Positions 1-9,051 of a stretch of DNA of 60,314 nucleotides are shown piece after piece. The position numbers and the translations under genes were made by a program. Source of the stretch: Tatumella sp. JGM91 (GTDB taxonomy: Bacteria > Pseudomonadota > Gammaproteobacteria > Enterobacterales > Enterobacteriaceae); contig NZ_JAERJP010000021.1 in NCBI RefSeq assembly GCF_018257575.1, positions 1 to 60,314 on the forward strand. The letters are read 5' to 3'. The first letter of the stretch is position 1, and each line of letters opens with the position of its first letter. A model generated the notes under the pieces. It did no database searches and had not been told where the DNA came from. It saw only the letters and a list, made by a program, of their open reading frames with translations.

Positions 1-2
1 CG

Positions 3-41
3 GTAACGTTGAACCCGGAACGGGAAAAACAGGCGGCTTAA
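3..41 (+). other. possible C-terminal tail of a gene entering from the left
   Basis: One forward frame is open from the window edge and ends at TAA 39-41, reading VTLNPEREKQAA. A second forward frame is open to TAA 44-46. Either could be the end of a gene transcribed towards the rfbD terminator palindrome, which would then serve both genes. The piece is too short to identify and may be non-coding. Positions 42-96 show nothing else. Confidence 0.15.
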
Positions 42-96
42 ATTAACCGGGGGTGACAACTACCTTGACACTTACCGTACGGGAAGTAACGCGGGG

Positions 97-136
97 AAAA
101 TAAATCCCGTGCAGGATCCTGCACGGGATTTATTTT
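97..136. terminator. perfect 40-bp palindrome, bidirectional terminator at the end of the polysaccharide locus
   Basis: The two 20-base arms are exact reverse complements, with a GC-rich centre (CCCGTGCAGGATCCTGCACGGG) flanked by A/T-rich ends, so the RNA from either strand forms a long hairpin ending in a U-rich stretch. The rfbD stop codon (135-137) overlaps the right edge. It fits an intrinsic terminator closing the minus-strand locus, possibly shared with a convergent gene to the left. Confidence 0.8.
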
Positions 137-986
137 AAAGAACCGGAATGATTTTAACCAAAGCCGCCTGCCAGTCAGAAGCCGGGTAAAATTCAGAAAC
201 TCTGGCGGTAGATAACACCGAGTATGCCGGACGCTTTGCCGGAGTCGGGTACTGGTCGGTAGTGATATGATTCACCTTCGGTTGCCGGGCTAACATACCA
301 GACTTTTCACCCTCAGCGAAGATAGCCTGTGCAAACTCAGCCCAGCTGACACTGCTATCACCACAGTAATGGTAAATCCCGCCTGCTGCATCAGCAGCAA
401 CCATCTTCAGAATGGCAGCAGCAATATCCCCGGCATACGTCGGGCAGCCCACCTGGTCGCCAACGACACCTAATTCCGGACGATCTTTTGCCAGCCGCAG
501 CATGGTTTTAACGAAATTATTGCCGTATTCGCTAAACACCCAGGCAGTACGCACAATAATCGCGTCCGGAAGAATACTGCGTACCAGCAGCTCTCCGGCC
601 AGTTTGGTCTGCCCGTAAACGCCTAATGGGTTTACTGCATCTGTTTCCAGGTAAGGCGTACTGCCTGTGCCATCAAATACATAATCGGTAGAGACGTGTA
701 CCAACCGTGCCCCCACCGCTTTTGCCGCCAGCGCCAGATTTTCCGGCCCATGGCTATTTACCTCCGCCGCGCGTTCAGGTTCGCTTTCTGCCTTATCTAC
801 CGCAGTGTAGGCAGCAGCATTAATGATGATATCAGGCTGAAACTGTTTAGCGGTTTCAAGCACTGCCTGTCGATTACTGATATCCAGCTCCTGCGAACCC
901 AGAGCTAAAACAGTATCAGTTTCGGACACCAGGTCCCGGAAGCAACGGCCCAGCTGACCGTTTGCACCTGTAAGGATAATTTTCAT
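135..986 (-). CDS. rfbD: dTDP-4-dehydrorhamnose reductase
   Basis: RmlD catalyses the last step of dTDP-L-rhamnose synthesis, NAD(P)H reduction of dTDP-4-keto-L-rhamnose in the cytoplasm. The 283-residue protein is of normal family length. It has the nucleotide-binding GANGQLG motif at residues 7-13, a STDYVF segment near 99-104 and the catalytic Y124-xxx-K128 pair. The other three rhamnose genes (rfbB, rfbA, rfbC) lie 7 kb upstream, so the set is split. This copy is closer in composition to housekeeping genes than the AT-rich genes upstream. It is the last gene of the locus and ends in a palindromic terminator. A GAG about 10 bases before the ATG is a modest ribosome-binding site. A decayed second copy lies at 2503-3234. 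Confidence 0.95.
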   Translation of the reverse strand: MKIILTGANGQLGRCFRDLVSETDTVLALGSQELDISNRQAVLETAKQFQPDIIINAAAYTAVDKAESEPERAAEVNSHGPENLALAAKAVGARLVHVSTDYVFDGTGSTPYLETDAVNPLGVYGQTKLAGELLVRSILPDAIIVRTAWVFSEYGNNFVKTMLRLAKDRPELGVVGDQVGCPTYAGDIAAAILKMVAADAAGGIYHYCGDSSVSWAEFAQAIFAEGEKSGMLARQPKVNHITTDQYPTPAKRPAYSVLSTARVSEFYPASDWQAALVKIIPVL

Positions 987-1027
987 TTTTATACATCTCG
1001 TAAGCTGAATCTATTAGTATCTTTTTC

Positions 1028-1045
1028 TGATAATCATAATTATCA
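1028..1045. promoter_or_regulatory. AT-rich inverted repeat upstream of rfbD
   Basis: TGATAAT-CATA-ATTATCA is a perfect 7-4-7 inverted repeat 42-59 bases before the rfbD start, in an AT-rich stretch that could hold a promoter (a GATACT-like -10 lies just downstream on the minus strand). It resembles half sites of a Fur box, but the spacer is 4 rather than 1. The rest of the 987-1236 gap shows only a short GC-rich inverted repeat (1207-1219) just after manA, which might be a weak terminator. Confidence 0.25.
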
Positions 1046-1236
1046 ATTAATCAGTTTGTTAATCACTGCTTCAGGCTCATTCTATCCAAGGCGGCCTTCA
1101 AACCCGGGAGGGGATTCTAAAAAGAAAGATTAAGGAAAAAAGCAACTAAAACGCAAAAATACACATTAAATCCAGTTAAAAATACAGAGTAAAACCGGAT
1201 AAACCACGGGGGCTCCCCGCAGCACGCGACTAGTGA

Positions 1237-2412
1237 TTAAACCTCTGCATAAGCACGAGCTATCCGCCCCTGACCGAAGAAAGATATAGCTGCTTCATTG
1301 GCTCCGATAAAAGCAGATTCTCCCGGAACCAGAGCGATGGTTTGTTCTCCATTACTACAGGTCACGTTTCCATCAATACAGAAAATAATTGCTGGCCCAT
1401 CCTGATTAAATGTTGCCGGTTCACTTGTTACATGATGAATAGAGAAAGAGAAATCATCAACCGGGACCGGGAAATAATCAGCATTACCTTCAGTAACAGG
1501 AGCAGTACGTAACATATTATATGGAACAGGTTTAAAGATGACGTTAGCAAGTAACTCGGGAACATCTATATGCTTTGGTGTTAACCCTGCACGCAAAACG
1601 TTATCTGAATTAGCCATAACTTCCAGACCGACACCTTTGAAATAAGCATGTGGTGTTTCAGCATGGAGGAACATAGCCTCGCCTGGTTGCAACTCAATAA
1701 CATTAAGCAGTAAAGGCATAAACAGCCCTGTATCCTGAGGGTAATCTTCAAGCAAATGTTCAATAGTTCGCCATGCAACGCCCTGTTTTGAAGAAACCAC
1801 AGACTTAAGCAATGAAAGGGCATTATCCTTCGCCTGTCCCTGAAGACTAAGTAAATCAGCAAAAACAGTTTTCAGATGGGTGGTATCAGGATTAGCGACA
1901 AATTCAGCAACTGAAGGGTGAGCATCTGTTACCGGTCCAAGCAACTCTGCGATTTCGGATAACTCACGAAATGCATTCATTGCGCGGAAAGGCGTAAGAG
2001 CAAAAACCAATTCGGGTTTATGATTAGGATCTTTATAATTTCGGACAGGGGAATCTAAAGGAATACCGGCTTCATCTTCTTTAGCAAAACCAGTTTCCGC
2101 TGCCGTTTTAGAAGGATGTACCTGAATAGATAACGCTTTGTCAGCACAAAGAACTTTAAACAGAAAAGGCAACTCACCGAAAGTATCTGCGATTTTTTTA
2201 CCCAAAAAATCCTGCTTAGATGCTGTAATAACATCAATAAGCTTGCTTTGTTGTTGATCAGCATTAATGATCAACGACGAACTTTTAGGATGAGCACCCA
2301 TCCATATTTCCGCAATCGGTTGCGAATCAGGATTAACAAGTCCAAACATCTCGCCAAGTAATGTCGGGCTTCCCCAAACATAGTGCTGTAATGTATTGCT
2401 TAATTGAAACAT
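1237..2412 (-). CDS. manA: mannose-6-phosphate isomerase, class I
   Basis: ManA interconverts fructose-6-P and mannose-6-P and so feeds the manB/manC steps to GDP-mannose. From the ATG at 2412, with AGGGGG about 9 bases upstream, the protein has 391 residues, the same length as E. coli ManA. The zinc-site residues are present: Q97 and H99 in SIQVHPSK and E134 in HKPE. A further His-containing motif, HAETPHAY, lies in the second half. An in-frame GTG two codons earlier overlaps the ribosome-binding site and is less likely. In E. coli manA is not part of a polysaccharide locus; here it sits between a decayed and an intact rfbD. The mannose pathway is therefore complete within the window (manA, manB, manC). 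Confidence 0.95.
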   Translation of the reverse strand: MFQLSNTLQHYVWGSPTLLGEMFGLVNPDSQPIAEIWMGAHPKSSSLIINADQQQSKLIDVITASKQDFLGKKIADTFGELPFLFKVLCADKALSIQVHPSKTAAETGFAKEDEAGIPLDSPVRNYKDPNHKPELVFALTPFRAMNAFRELSEIAELLGPVTDAHPSVAEFVANPDTTHLKTVFADLLSLQGQAKDNALSLLKSVVSSKQGVAWRTIEHLLEDYPQDTGLFMPLLLNVIELQPGEAMFLHAETPHAYFKGVGLEVMANSDNVLRAGLTPKHIDVPELLANVIFKPVPYNMLRTAPVTEGNADYFPVPVDDFSFSIHHVTSEPATFNQDGPAIIFCIDGNVTCSNGEQTIALVPGESAFIGANEAAISFFGQGRIARAYAEV

Positions 2413-2502
2413 AATCACCCCCTGTTAAAAACTTATTCCGCAAGCTGAAACAGCTATTCCTGCTGTAATGCAACGGCATAAATCATAAACTTGTTGTATA
2501 AG

Positions 2503-3234
2503 TCAGATAGTATCTATCACTTTCTTCAACGCTGGACGCCAGTCTGACGCAGAAGAATAACCAGCAATTTTATCAGTAGAGAGAAGGGAGTATACTGGTC
2601 GAATATTACCTCTGCAAACTGAGCCCAGGAAACCGCCCTGTCACCACAATAATGATATACTCCCCGGTAGCACTATTCTCAATCAGGCTAAAAATAGCTG
2701 ATGCTATATCACCAGTATAAGTCGGACAGCCTGGCTGATCAGCAACTATACCCAATTCATCACGTTCACCGCCAAGCCGCAGCATAGTCTTAACAAAATT
2801 ATTCCCATACTCGCTGAATACCCATGCAGTAAGGACAGTAGGAGCTTCAGGAAGAATACTGCGGACCAGTAACTCTCCGGCTAGTTTTTTCTGACCGTAA
2901 ACACCTAACGGATTTACAGGATCGGTTTCAAAATAAGGATATGTATTAGATCCATAAAAACATAGTCAGTGGATAAATGAATAAATTTAGCACCAACTGA
3001 TTTTGCCGCCAACGCAATATTCTCAGGCCCAAAAGAGTTTACAGCAGCTACAATTTCAGGCTCAGACCCGGATTTATCGATAGCTGTGTAAGCTGCTGTA
3101 TTAATGATAATATCATTTTTAAAACTTTTGCAGGATTCTAAGACTACTGAACCATTACTCATATCTACAGTCTTTGATGGTAATTTAATTATAGAATAAT
3201 ATTCATTAAAACCATTCTCTATACTACTTGCCAA
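2503..3234 (-). pseudogene. decayed second copy of rfbD
   Basis: Fragments of an RmlD-like protein are spread over different frames. An AT-rich 5' part contains DIIINTAAYTAIDKSGSEPE and HLSTDYVF. After a frameshift near 2945 come segments matching the NPLGVYGQ, WVFSEYGNNFVKTMLRL and GCPTYTGDIASAIF regions. The last part reads RPVYSLLSTDKIAGYSSASD and ends at TGA 2503-2505. The N-terminal GANGQLG nucleotide-binding motif is missing, at least one frameshift occurs, and roughly 25-30 residues before RPVYS are deleted. It therefore cannot make an active reductase. It is clearly related to the intact rfbD at 135-986 and looks like a remnant of an earlier version of the locus or of recombination at its edge. 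Confidence 0.85.
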
Positions 3235-3286
3235 TTACCCACTATAATAAAAAATTAAACCAATTTCCAAATTCAACCTCGGAAAA

Positions 3287-4120
3287 TCAACTATACTTAC
3301 CACTCTTTCGAGTAAGATAGTGGATTACACCCTTAGTAATATATTTTATTTTTTTTGTTTTATCAGGTTCAAAGGCCAATGAAACCAGAGTATTCATAAC
3401 GAAGGATTTTAAATAACCCAAAGAAAACCTGGTTTTTTTAAACATAAAAGCCTCGATTAAATAGAGACTATTGCGAGTAATATAATATCGCCTCAGGGGC
3501 GAGTGATTAGTAATCTCATAACCCAGGAATTTCTTTATAGAACTCCCAAGACCATGATGTAATACACAAAAATTAACTTGTTTAATCAAGAGTCCATGAT
3601 TGATAACTTGAGCACATAACTCATGATCAATGCAATCTATGAAAAAATCTTCTCTAAGATTACCAATACTATTAATTAATTTTACATTGATAAAGTTACC
3701 TGATGTCATTACAGATTTAACTAAACTAACATCTTGTGACGGAATATCCCGGGTTCCGGTATTGTGAAATGGTGAGTAAATCCCAACTGAATAAAACTCA
3801 GGATCATTAATGATATAACTCTTCATAGACTCAACATCAACAAATGAGCTATCCTGATCCATAGTTAAAAGACATTCTACTTTATTATTCAGACAATCTT
3901 GAATAGCACAATTGATTGGGAAAGCTATACCTTTATTCCCATTGAGAAATATATATTTAACTTTCCCTACGGGAAGAGAAACATCAACCAACTGTCTAAA
4001 AGAAGGATCTTCAGAATTATCATAAATAAACAAAAAATCCACACTATCTATATAAGTTTTTATATTGTCAATGACAGCCGCATCAGGGTTATACAAAACA
4101 ACAACAGCATTAAAATTCAT
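3287..4120 (-). CDS. family 2 glycosyltransferase, rhamnosyltransferase-like
   Basis: The protein is 277 residues. Its N-terminus (VVVLYNPD, about residues 6-13) and the acidic motif LLTMDQDSSF near 105-114 are typical of GT-A fold GT2 enzymes, especially O-antigen rhamnosyltransferases of the RfbN type. It probably adds one sugar, perhaps rhamnose, to the undecaprenyl-linked repeat unit on the cytoplasmic face of the inner membrane. The start overlaps the end of wzx by 11 bases, which suggests translational coupling. The gene is AT-rich like its wzx, hydrolase and wzy neighbours. The sugar assignment is inference from the dTDP-rhamnose genes in the locus. Confidence 0.85.
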   Translation of the reverse strand: MNFNAVVVLYNPDAAVIDNIKTYIDSVDFLFIYDNSEDPSFRQLVDVSLPVGKVKYIFLNGNKGIAFPINCAIQDCLNNKVECLLTMDQDSSFVDVESMKSYIINDPEFYSVGIYSPFHNTGTRDIPSQDVSLVKSVMTSGNFINVKLINSIGNLREDFFIDCIDHELCAQVINHGLLIKQVNFCVLHHGLGSSIKKFLGYEITNHSPLRRYYITRNSLYLIEAFMFKKTRFSLGYLKSFVMNTLVSLAFEPDKTKKIKYITKGVIHYLTRKSGKYS

Positions 4121-5357
4121 TCATAATCTCTTTTTTCGATTTATTGAAATAGATAAAGATGAGTAGAGAAACTAAGCACTCTGTAAACAAGACTGAGGAA
4201 GCAGCACCCAATACACCAAAAATTTTAATAGCTATAAAAATGTGTACCAAATGAGACAATCCAGTATACAAGTATATTTTACTTAATAATTTTTCTTTCC
4301 CTAAATTCACCAATCCCCATTGACCATAGCAAATTGCAACACCAACAACAAAAGGAAGAAAAGAAAGAATAATAAGCACATCTTCAGCCCCAACATACCT
4401 CTCATCAAGAAATAATCTTATTAAAAAATGACTACAAAAAATAAGAAAAACAGAAATCGCCATAGAAAATAAGATGAGGAGACGTGAATATTTAGAGTGC
4501 TTTATAAAAAATATCTTTTTATCATTTGTATATGTTGCCAGATGAGGATATATTGCTTGGGAAACAGGCGATAATGCGTTTTGCGCAACAGCTCTTATTT
4601 TGTCAGCGGAGCTATAAACTCCCAATTGACTAACCGAAGAATACAACCCCAGAAAAAAAACATTTAAAGTAGTATAAACGCTAGAACCAATATAACTTAA
4701 AAATATAGGAAAGGAGTCCCTAATAAGAATGAATGAACCCCTTATTGAAGGGGTAACAAAAAATAAAGACCTCTCCTGAAATATATAATAATATGAAATT
4801 ACACCAGCAGAAAATATCATTAGACTATTTACAAACATAGCCATATTCAAATCATTACTATCTTTAACAAGAATAAAGGTCAGAAATAAGCAAATAACTT
4901 TACTAATAGTTGTAGAAATAGCTATTTTCTTCATCTTCTGAACGCCTTGGAAATACCATATTGGAAAAATAGCACTTCCAAACAAAGAAACAAAACCAAT
5001 ATAAATCAAGTAAGATATTGAATTAACTTTATCAGAAAATAACGACAAAATAAAACATGTTATTATAGATATAATTAACATGAAAAACTTTGCCAGAAGT
5101 GTATTTGCAAATACTTTTGGTATTTTATCAAGGCTTCCAGCAGAATGTAACTGGCTAATTTTTTTAGTAATCGTAAGATTAAATCCAAAATCAATTATAA
5201 AGGTCATGTAAGTAATAATTGATTGTGCAAAGGATATGCTCCCAAACCCATCAGGTCCCAAAACACGTGATAAGTAAGGAAAGGTGATAAGCGGGAATAG
5301 ATAGTTAGATAACTGCACTATCAAAAGCATTACGATATTTTTTCTTACATTAGACAC
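4110..5357 (-). CDS. wzx: O-antigen/capsule repeat-unit flippase (Wzx)
   Basis: The 415-residue integral membrane protein has about twelve hydrophobic segments and the N-terminal signature PLITFPYLSRVLGPDGFG of the polysaccharide transporter (PST/MATE-like) family. It is expected to flip the lipid-linked repeat unit across the inner membrane to the periplasm for polymerisation. The start is a GTG with AGGAG 7 bases upstream. The 3' end overlaps the next glycosyltransferase gene. AT-rich composition marks it as part of the exchangeable serotype segment. Specificity cannot be read from the sequence. Confidence 0.92.
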   Translation of the reverse strand: MSNVRKNIVMLLIVQLSNYLFPLITFPYLSRVLGPDGFGSISFAQSIITYMTFIIDFGFNLTITKKISQLHSAGSLDKIPKVFANTLLAKFFMLIISIITCFILSLFSDKVNSISYLIYIGFVSLFGSAIFPIWYFQGVQKMKKIAISTTISKVICLFLTFILVKDSNDLNMAMFVNSLMIFSAGVISYYYIFQERSLFFVTPSIRGSFILIRDSFPIFLSYIGSSVYTTLNVFFLGLYSSVSQLGVYSSADKIRAVAQNALSPVSQAIYPHLATYTNDKKIFFIKHSKYSRLLILFSMAISVFLIFCSHFLIRLFLDERYVGAEDVLIILSFLPFVVGVAICYGQWGLVNLGKEKLLSKIYLYTGLSHLVHIFIAIKIFGVLGAASSVLFTECLVSLLIFIYFNKSKKEIMNEF

Positions 5358-5384
5358 AACATCTCCTAAAAAAGGATGATTTAT

Positions 5385-6344
5385 TTATTTCAAAAAGTTC
5401 GCGATGTTTTTTTCTTCTAAATTACTGTTCAATATACCAAAATTATTTTCGCCATTCATCTTATCATCACCATCATTAATTAAGTCATACCACCACACAC
5501 CGCGAATATAATCCTTTTCTTTCGACAGAGATACATAACTTTTCGCATAATCAATAACTTCTTTATCTGTTATTGTTGAATTTCCATATATTGAAACCCC
5601 AAACTCAGTTATATATATAGGTTTAGTCTCACCTTTAGACTCCATCCATTTATAGAATTCATCTATCCTATTTATATTTTCCTGATATGATAGTATTCTA
5701 TTCTGATTAAAATTATAAGTATGAATAGAAATACCATCAACGTAATTTAAAACCCCTTTATTTATTAGATATTTACCAAACTTTATCTCTTCTGATTTTG
5801 TTGGATTAAAAGATCCGGCAATTACAATGGATCGTGGATTTATAGGTTTAATAGCTGTATATACTGCCTTGATGAGTTTCGCATATTGCTTTGCTGAAAT
5901 TTCGCTCTGAGAATAACTCCTCGGCTTACTTTGGTCCCACTCATTCCAAATTTCAAATATTACATTTTTATTCTTGAAATGTTGCGCAACCCAAACTGCA
6001 TAATTAGTAAATAACAATATATCATTATCACTAACTGGCTTTGAAATGTTATATATTTTATTCCCATAATCTAATATTATTATTGGGGTAATTTTTTTTT
6101 CAATAGCTTTTTCGATTACATCATCAGATATCTCTGATGGTGGGTTAAATACTCCTTTTCTTAACTCCACCTGGGACCATTTATAATCCATCCTTAATGA
6201 ATTTAGTTTATATTTTCCGATTAAATATAATGTTTTTGATGCGCTAATCCTATTGTTTTCAGGATGTATTCCAACCCCAAGATAAAATGCATATACATTA
6301 GAAGATAAAGACAAAATCGCCAGTGTGAAAATTACCTTTATCAT
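5385..6344 (-). CDS. secreted clan GH-A-like glycoside hydrolase of the polysaccharide locus
   Basis: I chose the ATG at 6344 (319 residues) because GAGGTGG lies just before it; an in-frame GTG three codons upstream lies inside that ribosome-binding site. The protein starts with a short signal peptide (IKVIFTLAILSLSSNVYA) and so should act in the periplasm or outside. A (beta/alpha)8 barrel of clan GH-A is suggested by two motifs. FEIWNEWD (about residues 155-162) carries the Asn-Glu acid/base pair, and YITEFGVSIYG (about 245-255) carries the likely nucleophile Glu. It resembles in idea PslG of the Pseudomonas Psl locus (GH39), a glycosidase encoded among the genes for the polymer it trims. 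The substrate is unknown; the polymer made by this locus is the simplest guess. The gene sits between wzy and wzx and is AT-rich. Confidence 0.75.
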   Translation of the reverse strand: MIKVIFTLAILSLSSNVYAFYLGVGIHPENNRISASKTLYLIGKYKLNSLRMDYKWSQVELRKGVFNPPSEISDDVIEKAIEKKITPIIILDYGNKIYNISKPVSDNDILLFTNYAVWVAQHFKNKNVIFEIWNEWDQSKPRSYSQSEISAKQYAKLIKAVYTAIKPINPRSIVIAGSFNPTKSEEIKFGKYLINKGVLNYVDGISIHTYNFNQNRILSYQENINRIDEFYKWMESKGETKPIYITEFGVSIYGNSTITDKEVIDYAKSYVSLSKEKDYIRGVWWYDLINDGDDKMNGENNFGILNSNLEEKNIANFLK

Positions 6345-6408
6345 TAAATCCACCTCTCGAATTACGGTTTAGTTTACATTAAATAAATAATAAGGAATGT
6401 ACCCTACC

Positions 6409-7521
6409 TTATTTGCATTGTTTAATTGTATGGTTATCTATATATAAATTTATAATTCTGCATTTATTAGCAATTACAAAGCTAACATCATTTTTACTAG
6501 AAAATGGTGTGACATGGTAATATGTACCATCCCAATACAGAGGATTCCAAACAGGAATTGAAGATATCATCAGTATTGATAAAATATAAATTATCTTTAT
6601 GAACTTAGTTCGTGTGTTTTTACCATAAGGAGCCCAGCATTCATCTGCATATAACACTAGTGCAGGTATAAAATAATAACCAATCCTTACCAGAGGACGC
6701 CCAAGCCTCGAAAGAAATACAAGGTACATGGATATAACTGATGAATAACTGGTATCATATTTCTTTCGTGCCATTACAAATAAAAAATACACTCCAAAAT
6801 AAAATATAATTGTCCTTGATGATGTTATATATTCTATATATGTTTCTCCACTTTCTGACAGAACATCGGAATACCCAGAGATCTTCTCTCCAAAAATAGG
6901 AAGCCATGCCAGAACATATGGATTGTACAATGAAATCAACAAAACAAAAGTAATTAATGACGATACTAAAATTGTCTTTTTATAATTTTCTTTTGAATCT
7001 GATAGAAAATAACTAACAATTCCAAGTATTGCCGTGAAATGAAAAGTTACCGCAAGGATAATTAAGGAGAAATATTTTCCTTTTTTACCTGAGTTTAGAT
7101 ACATCAAAGCTAACATAACCAAACAAAGAGCAACCCCCTGCCTTATCCACTCACTAAATACAAATAACCCTAGAAAACTAAATAGAGTAAAGAATGCCAG
7201 GCTAGGATTTTTTAATTTATTACAAAAATAGAAAACAATATAATAAATGAATGAATTTACAAAAAACATAAAAGTAGAAAAACTTGCACCAAGATAAGCA
7301 AACACCTTCATAATCAGGTATAAACCCGGTTCAGCAAAAAATGGTCTCCAATTAGCTTCCAGGCAATGAGCGTAATCATTTTTATAGTTTATCCAATCAT
7401 AGCCATAACCATATGTTAAACTAAAAACCAACCACACGACAATGGATGACATATAAAACAACAACTTACTCTCTATTAAAGCAAAAAGAGATAAGACGAT
7501 AGAAATTATTATAAAGATCAT
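6409..7521 (-). CDS. wzy: EpsG-family polysaccharide polymerase (Wzy)
   Basis: The 370-residue protein has about ten hydrophobic segments and the GYGYDWINYKNDY motif (near residues 42-54) seen in EpsG/Wzy-type polymerases, plus SEWIRQGVA near 122-130. It should join flipped repeat units in the periplasm, under chain-length control by Wzc. It is the only candidate polymerase in the locus. It is AT-rich and flanked by the secreted hydrolase and rfbC. The polymerase role rests on family resemblance and on position in a wzx-containing cluster. Confidence 0.82.
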   Translation of the reverse strand: MIFIIISIVLSLFALIESKLLFYMSSIVVWLVFSLTYGYGYDWINYKNDYAHCLEANWRPFFAEPGLYLIMKVFAYLGASFSTFMFFVNSFIYYIVFYFCNKLKNPSLAFFTLFSFLGLFVFSEWIRQGVALCLVMLALMYLNSGKKGKYFSLIILAVTFHFTAILGIVSYFLSDSKENYKKTILVSSLITFVLLISLYNPYVLAWLPIFGEKISGYSDVLSESGETYIEYITSSRTIIFYFGVYFLFVMARKKYDTSYSSVISMYLVFLSRLGRPLVRIGYYFIPALVLYADECWAPYGKNTRTKFIKIIYILSILMISSIPVWNPLYWDGTYYHVTPFSSKNDVSFVIANKCRIINLYIDNHTIKQCK

Positions 7522-7580
7522 CTAGCATCACTCATAAATACCAGCTTGAATTATTTTAAAAATCAAATTAACTTTATAAT

Positions 7581-7612
7581 GCTAGCCACACCATAAAAAT
7601 AGCATGGCTAAC
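7581..7612 (-). other. weak hairpin between rfbC and wzy
   Basis: GCTAGCCA and TGGCTAAC form an 8-base stem with one G-U pair around a 16-base loop in the 106-base gap after rfbC. On the transcribed strand it is followed by an A/T-rich run, so it may be a weak terminator or attenuator inside the operon, or a chance structure. Confidence 0.25.
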
Positions 7613-7627
7613 AATAAAAAATTACTT

Positions 7628-8161
7628 TTAAATTAATATTAATGGCATCCCATTCTTATCTTTTTCAGATAAAATAGGCTCAAAATCAATCGGCCATTGA
7701 ATCCCTACTTCGGGGTCATTCCATGCCAGGCAGCCTTCAAAACCCGGGGTATAATAGTCGGTGCATTTATATTCAAAGTCAGCAATATCAGAAAGCACCA
7801 CAAAACCATGTGCCAGGCCCGGCGGGATCCAGAACTGGGTTTTATTTTCTTCTGAAAGAATAACGCCTTCCCACTGGCCATAGGTCGGTGAGTCTTTGCG
7901 GATATCCACCGCCACATCAAAGACTTCGCCGCGTACTACCCGCACCAGCTTGCCCTGGGCATGTTTAGTCTGGAAATGCAGACCGCGTAATACCCCTTTT
8001 GACGAACGGGAATGGTTATCCTGCACAAAATCAAAGTCGATATTCAGCATCTGCTGATAACGTTTTTTCTCAAAGGTTTCGAGAAAAAAACCACGCTCAT
8101 CGCCGAACACTTTTGGCTGAATAATTTTAACATCAGCGATTTTAGTATCGATAACCTGCAT
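7628..8161 (-). CDS. rfbC: dTDP-4-dehydrorhamnose 3,5-epimerase
   Basis: RmlC epimerises C3 and C5 of dTDP-4-keto-6-deoxyglucose in the third step of dTDP-L-rhamnose synthesis. The ATG at 8161 (MQVIDT, 177 residues) is preferred, since AAGGGG lies 8 bases before it within the rfbA end; a start five codons further up would begin inside that site. Family motifs are FGDERGFFLE, FVQDNHSRSSKGVLRGLHFQ (catalytic His in the LRGLHFQ part) and WIPPGLAHGF of the cupin barrel. It follows rfbA with a 1-base gap and is co-transcribed with rfbB and rfbA. Confidence 0.95.
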   Translation of the reverse strand: MQVIDTKIADVKIIQPKVFGDERGFFLETFEKKRYQQMLNIDFDFVQDNHSRSSKGVLRGLHFQTKHAQGKLVRVVRGEVFDVAVDIRKDSPTYGQWEGVILSEENKTQFWIPPGLAHGFVVLSDIADFEYKCTDYYTPGFEGCLAWNDPEVGIQWPIDFEPILSEKDKNGMPLILI

Positions 8162-8162
8162 T

Positions 8163-9032
8163 TTATTCCCCTTCAATCATACGCTGCAAATACTGACCAT
8201 AGCCGGTTTTAGCTAATAATGTTGCCTGACGCTGCACCTGCTCACGACTCAGCCAGCCTTTTTTATAGGCAATCTCTTCCAGGCAGGCGACTTTATAGCC
8301 CTGACGCTTTTCGATGGTATGAATAAACGATGATGCTTCCAGCAGGCTGTCATGGGTGCCGGTATCCAGCCAGGCGAAACCGCGGCCCAGTTTCTCGACA
8401 TGCAGGGCATTTTTCTGCAGGTACATTTCATTGAGGGTGGTAATTTCCAGTTCGCCACGTGCCGACGGTTTTACCTGCTTTGCCATTTCCACAACATCTT
8501 TATCGTAGAAATATAAGCCGGTCACCGCCCAGTTAGATTTAGGTGCGGCCGGTTTTTCTTCCAGCGAAATAGCACGGTTATTTTCGTCAAACTCAACCAC
8601 CCCGAAACGTTCCGGATCAAGTACCTGATAACCGAACACCGTGGCACCTTCAGTACGCTGCACCACATTTTCCAGCTTACGGCCAAAGCTTTCACCGAAA
8701 TAGATATTATCGCCCAGTACCAGCGCACAGCTGTCACCATTGATAAACTCTTCACCGATAATAAAAGCCTGTGCCAGCCCGTCCGGACTCGGCTGAATGG
8801 CATAAGAAAAACTGACACCAAACTGGCTGCCGTCACCCAGCAGGCGTTTAAAGCCCGGCATATCCTCGGGGGTGGAGATAATCAGAATCTCGCGGATCCC
8901 GGCCAGCATCAGTACCGAAATCGGGTAAAACACCATCGGCTTATCATAAATCGGCATCAGCTGCTTAGAGACGCCCTGAGTAATCGGATATAAACGGGTA
9001 CCTGACCCCCCGGCTAACACAATACCTTTCAT
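8163..9032 (-). CDS. rfbA: glucose-1-phosphate thymidylyltransferase
   Basis: RmlA joins glucose-1-P and dTTP to dTDP-glucose, the first and feedback-controlled step of dTDP-rhamnose synthesis. The 289-residue protein has the nucleotidyltransferase signature [11 protein letters not shown] at residues 6-16 and the substrate-binding segments [12 protein letters not shown] and VLGDNIYFG. Its length is standard. It sits 19 bases after rfbB and 1 base before the rfbC start, a compact rhamnose operon that lacks only rfbD. Confidence 0.97.
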   Translation of the reverse strand: MKGIVLAGGSGTRLYPITQGVSKQLMPIYDKPMVFYPISVLMLAGIREILIISTPEDMPGFKRLLGDGSQFGVSFSYAIQPSPDGLAQAFIIGEEFINGDSCALVLGDNIYFGESFGRKLENVVQRTEGATVFGYQVLDPERFGVVEFDENNRAISLEEKPAAPKSNWAVTGLYFYDKDVVEMAKQVKPSARGELEITTLNEMYLQKNALHVEKLGRGFAWLDTGTHDSLLEASSFIHTIEKRQGYKVACLEEIAYKKGWLSREQVQRQATLLAKTGYGQYLQRMIEGE

Positions 9033-9051
9033 TGACTCTGTTTCCTGTTAA

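Noticed and set aside
1028-1045. Fur box upstream of rfbD
   Set aside because: The inverted repeat has half-site-like arms, but the spacer is 4 bases instead of 1 and there is no iron-related context. Kept only as an unassigned inverted repeat.
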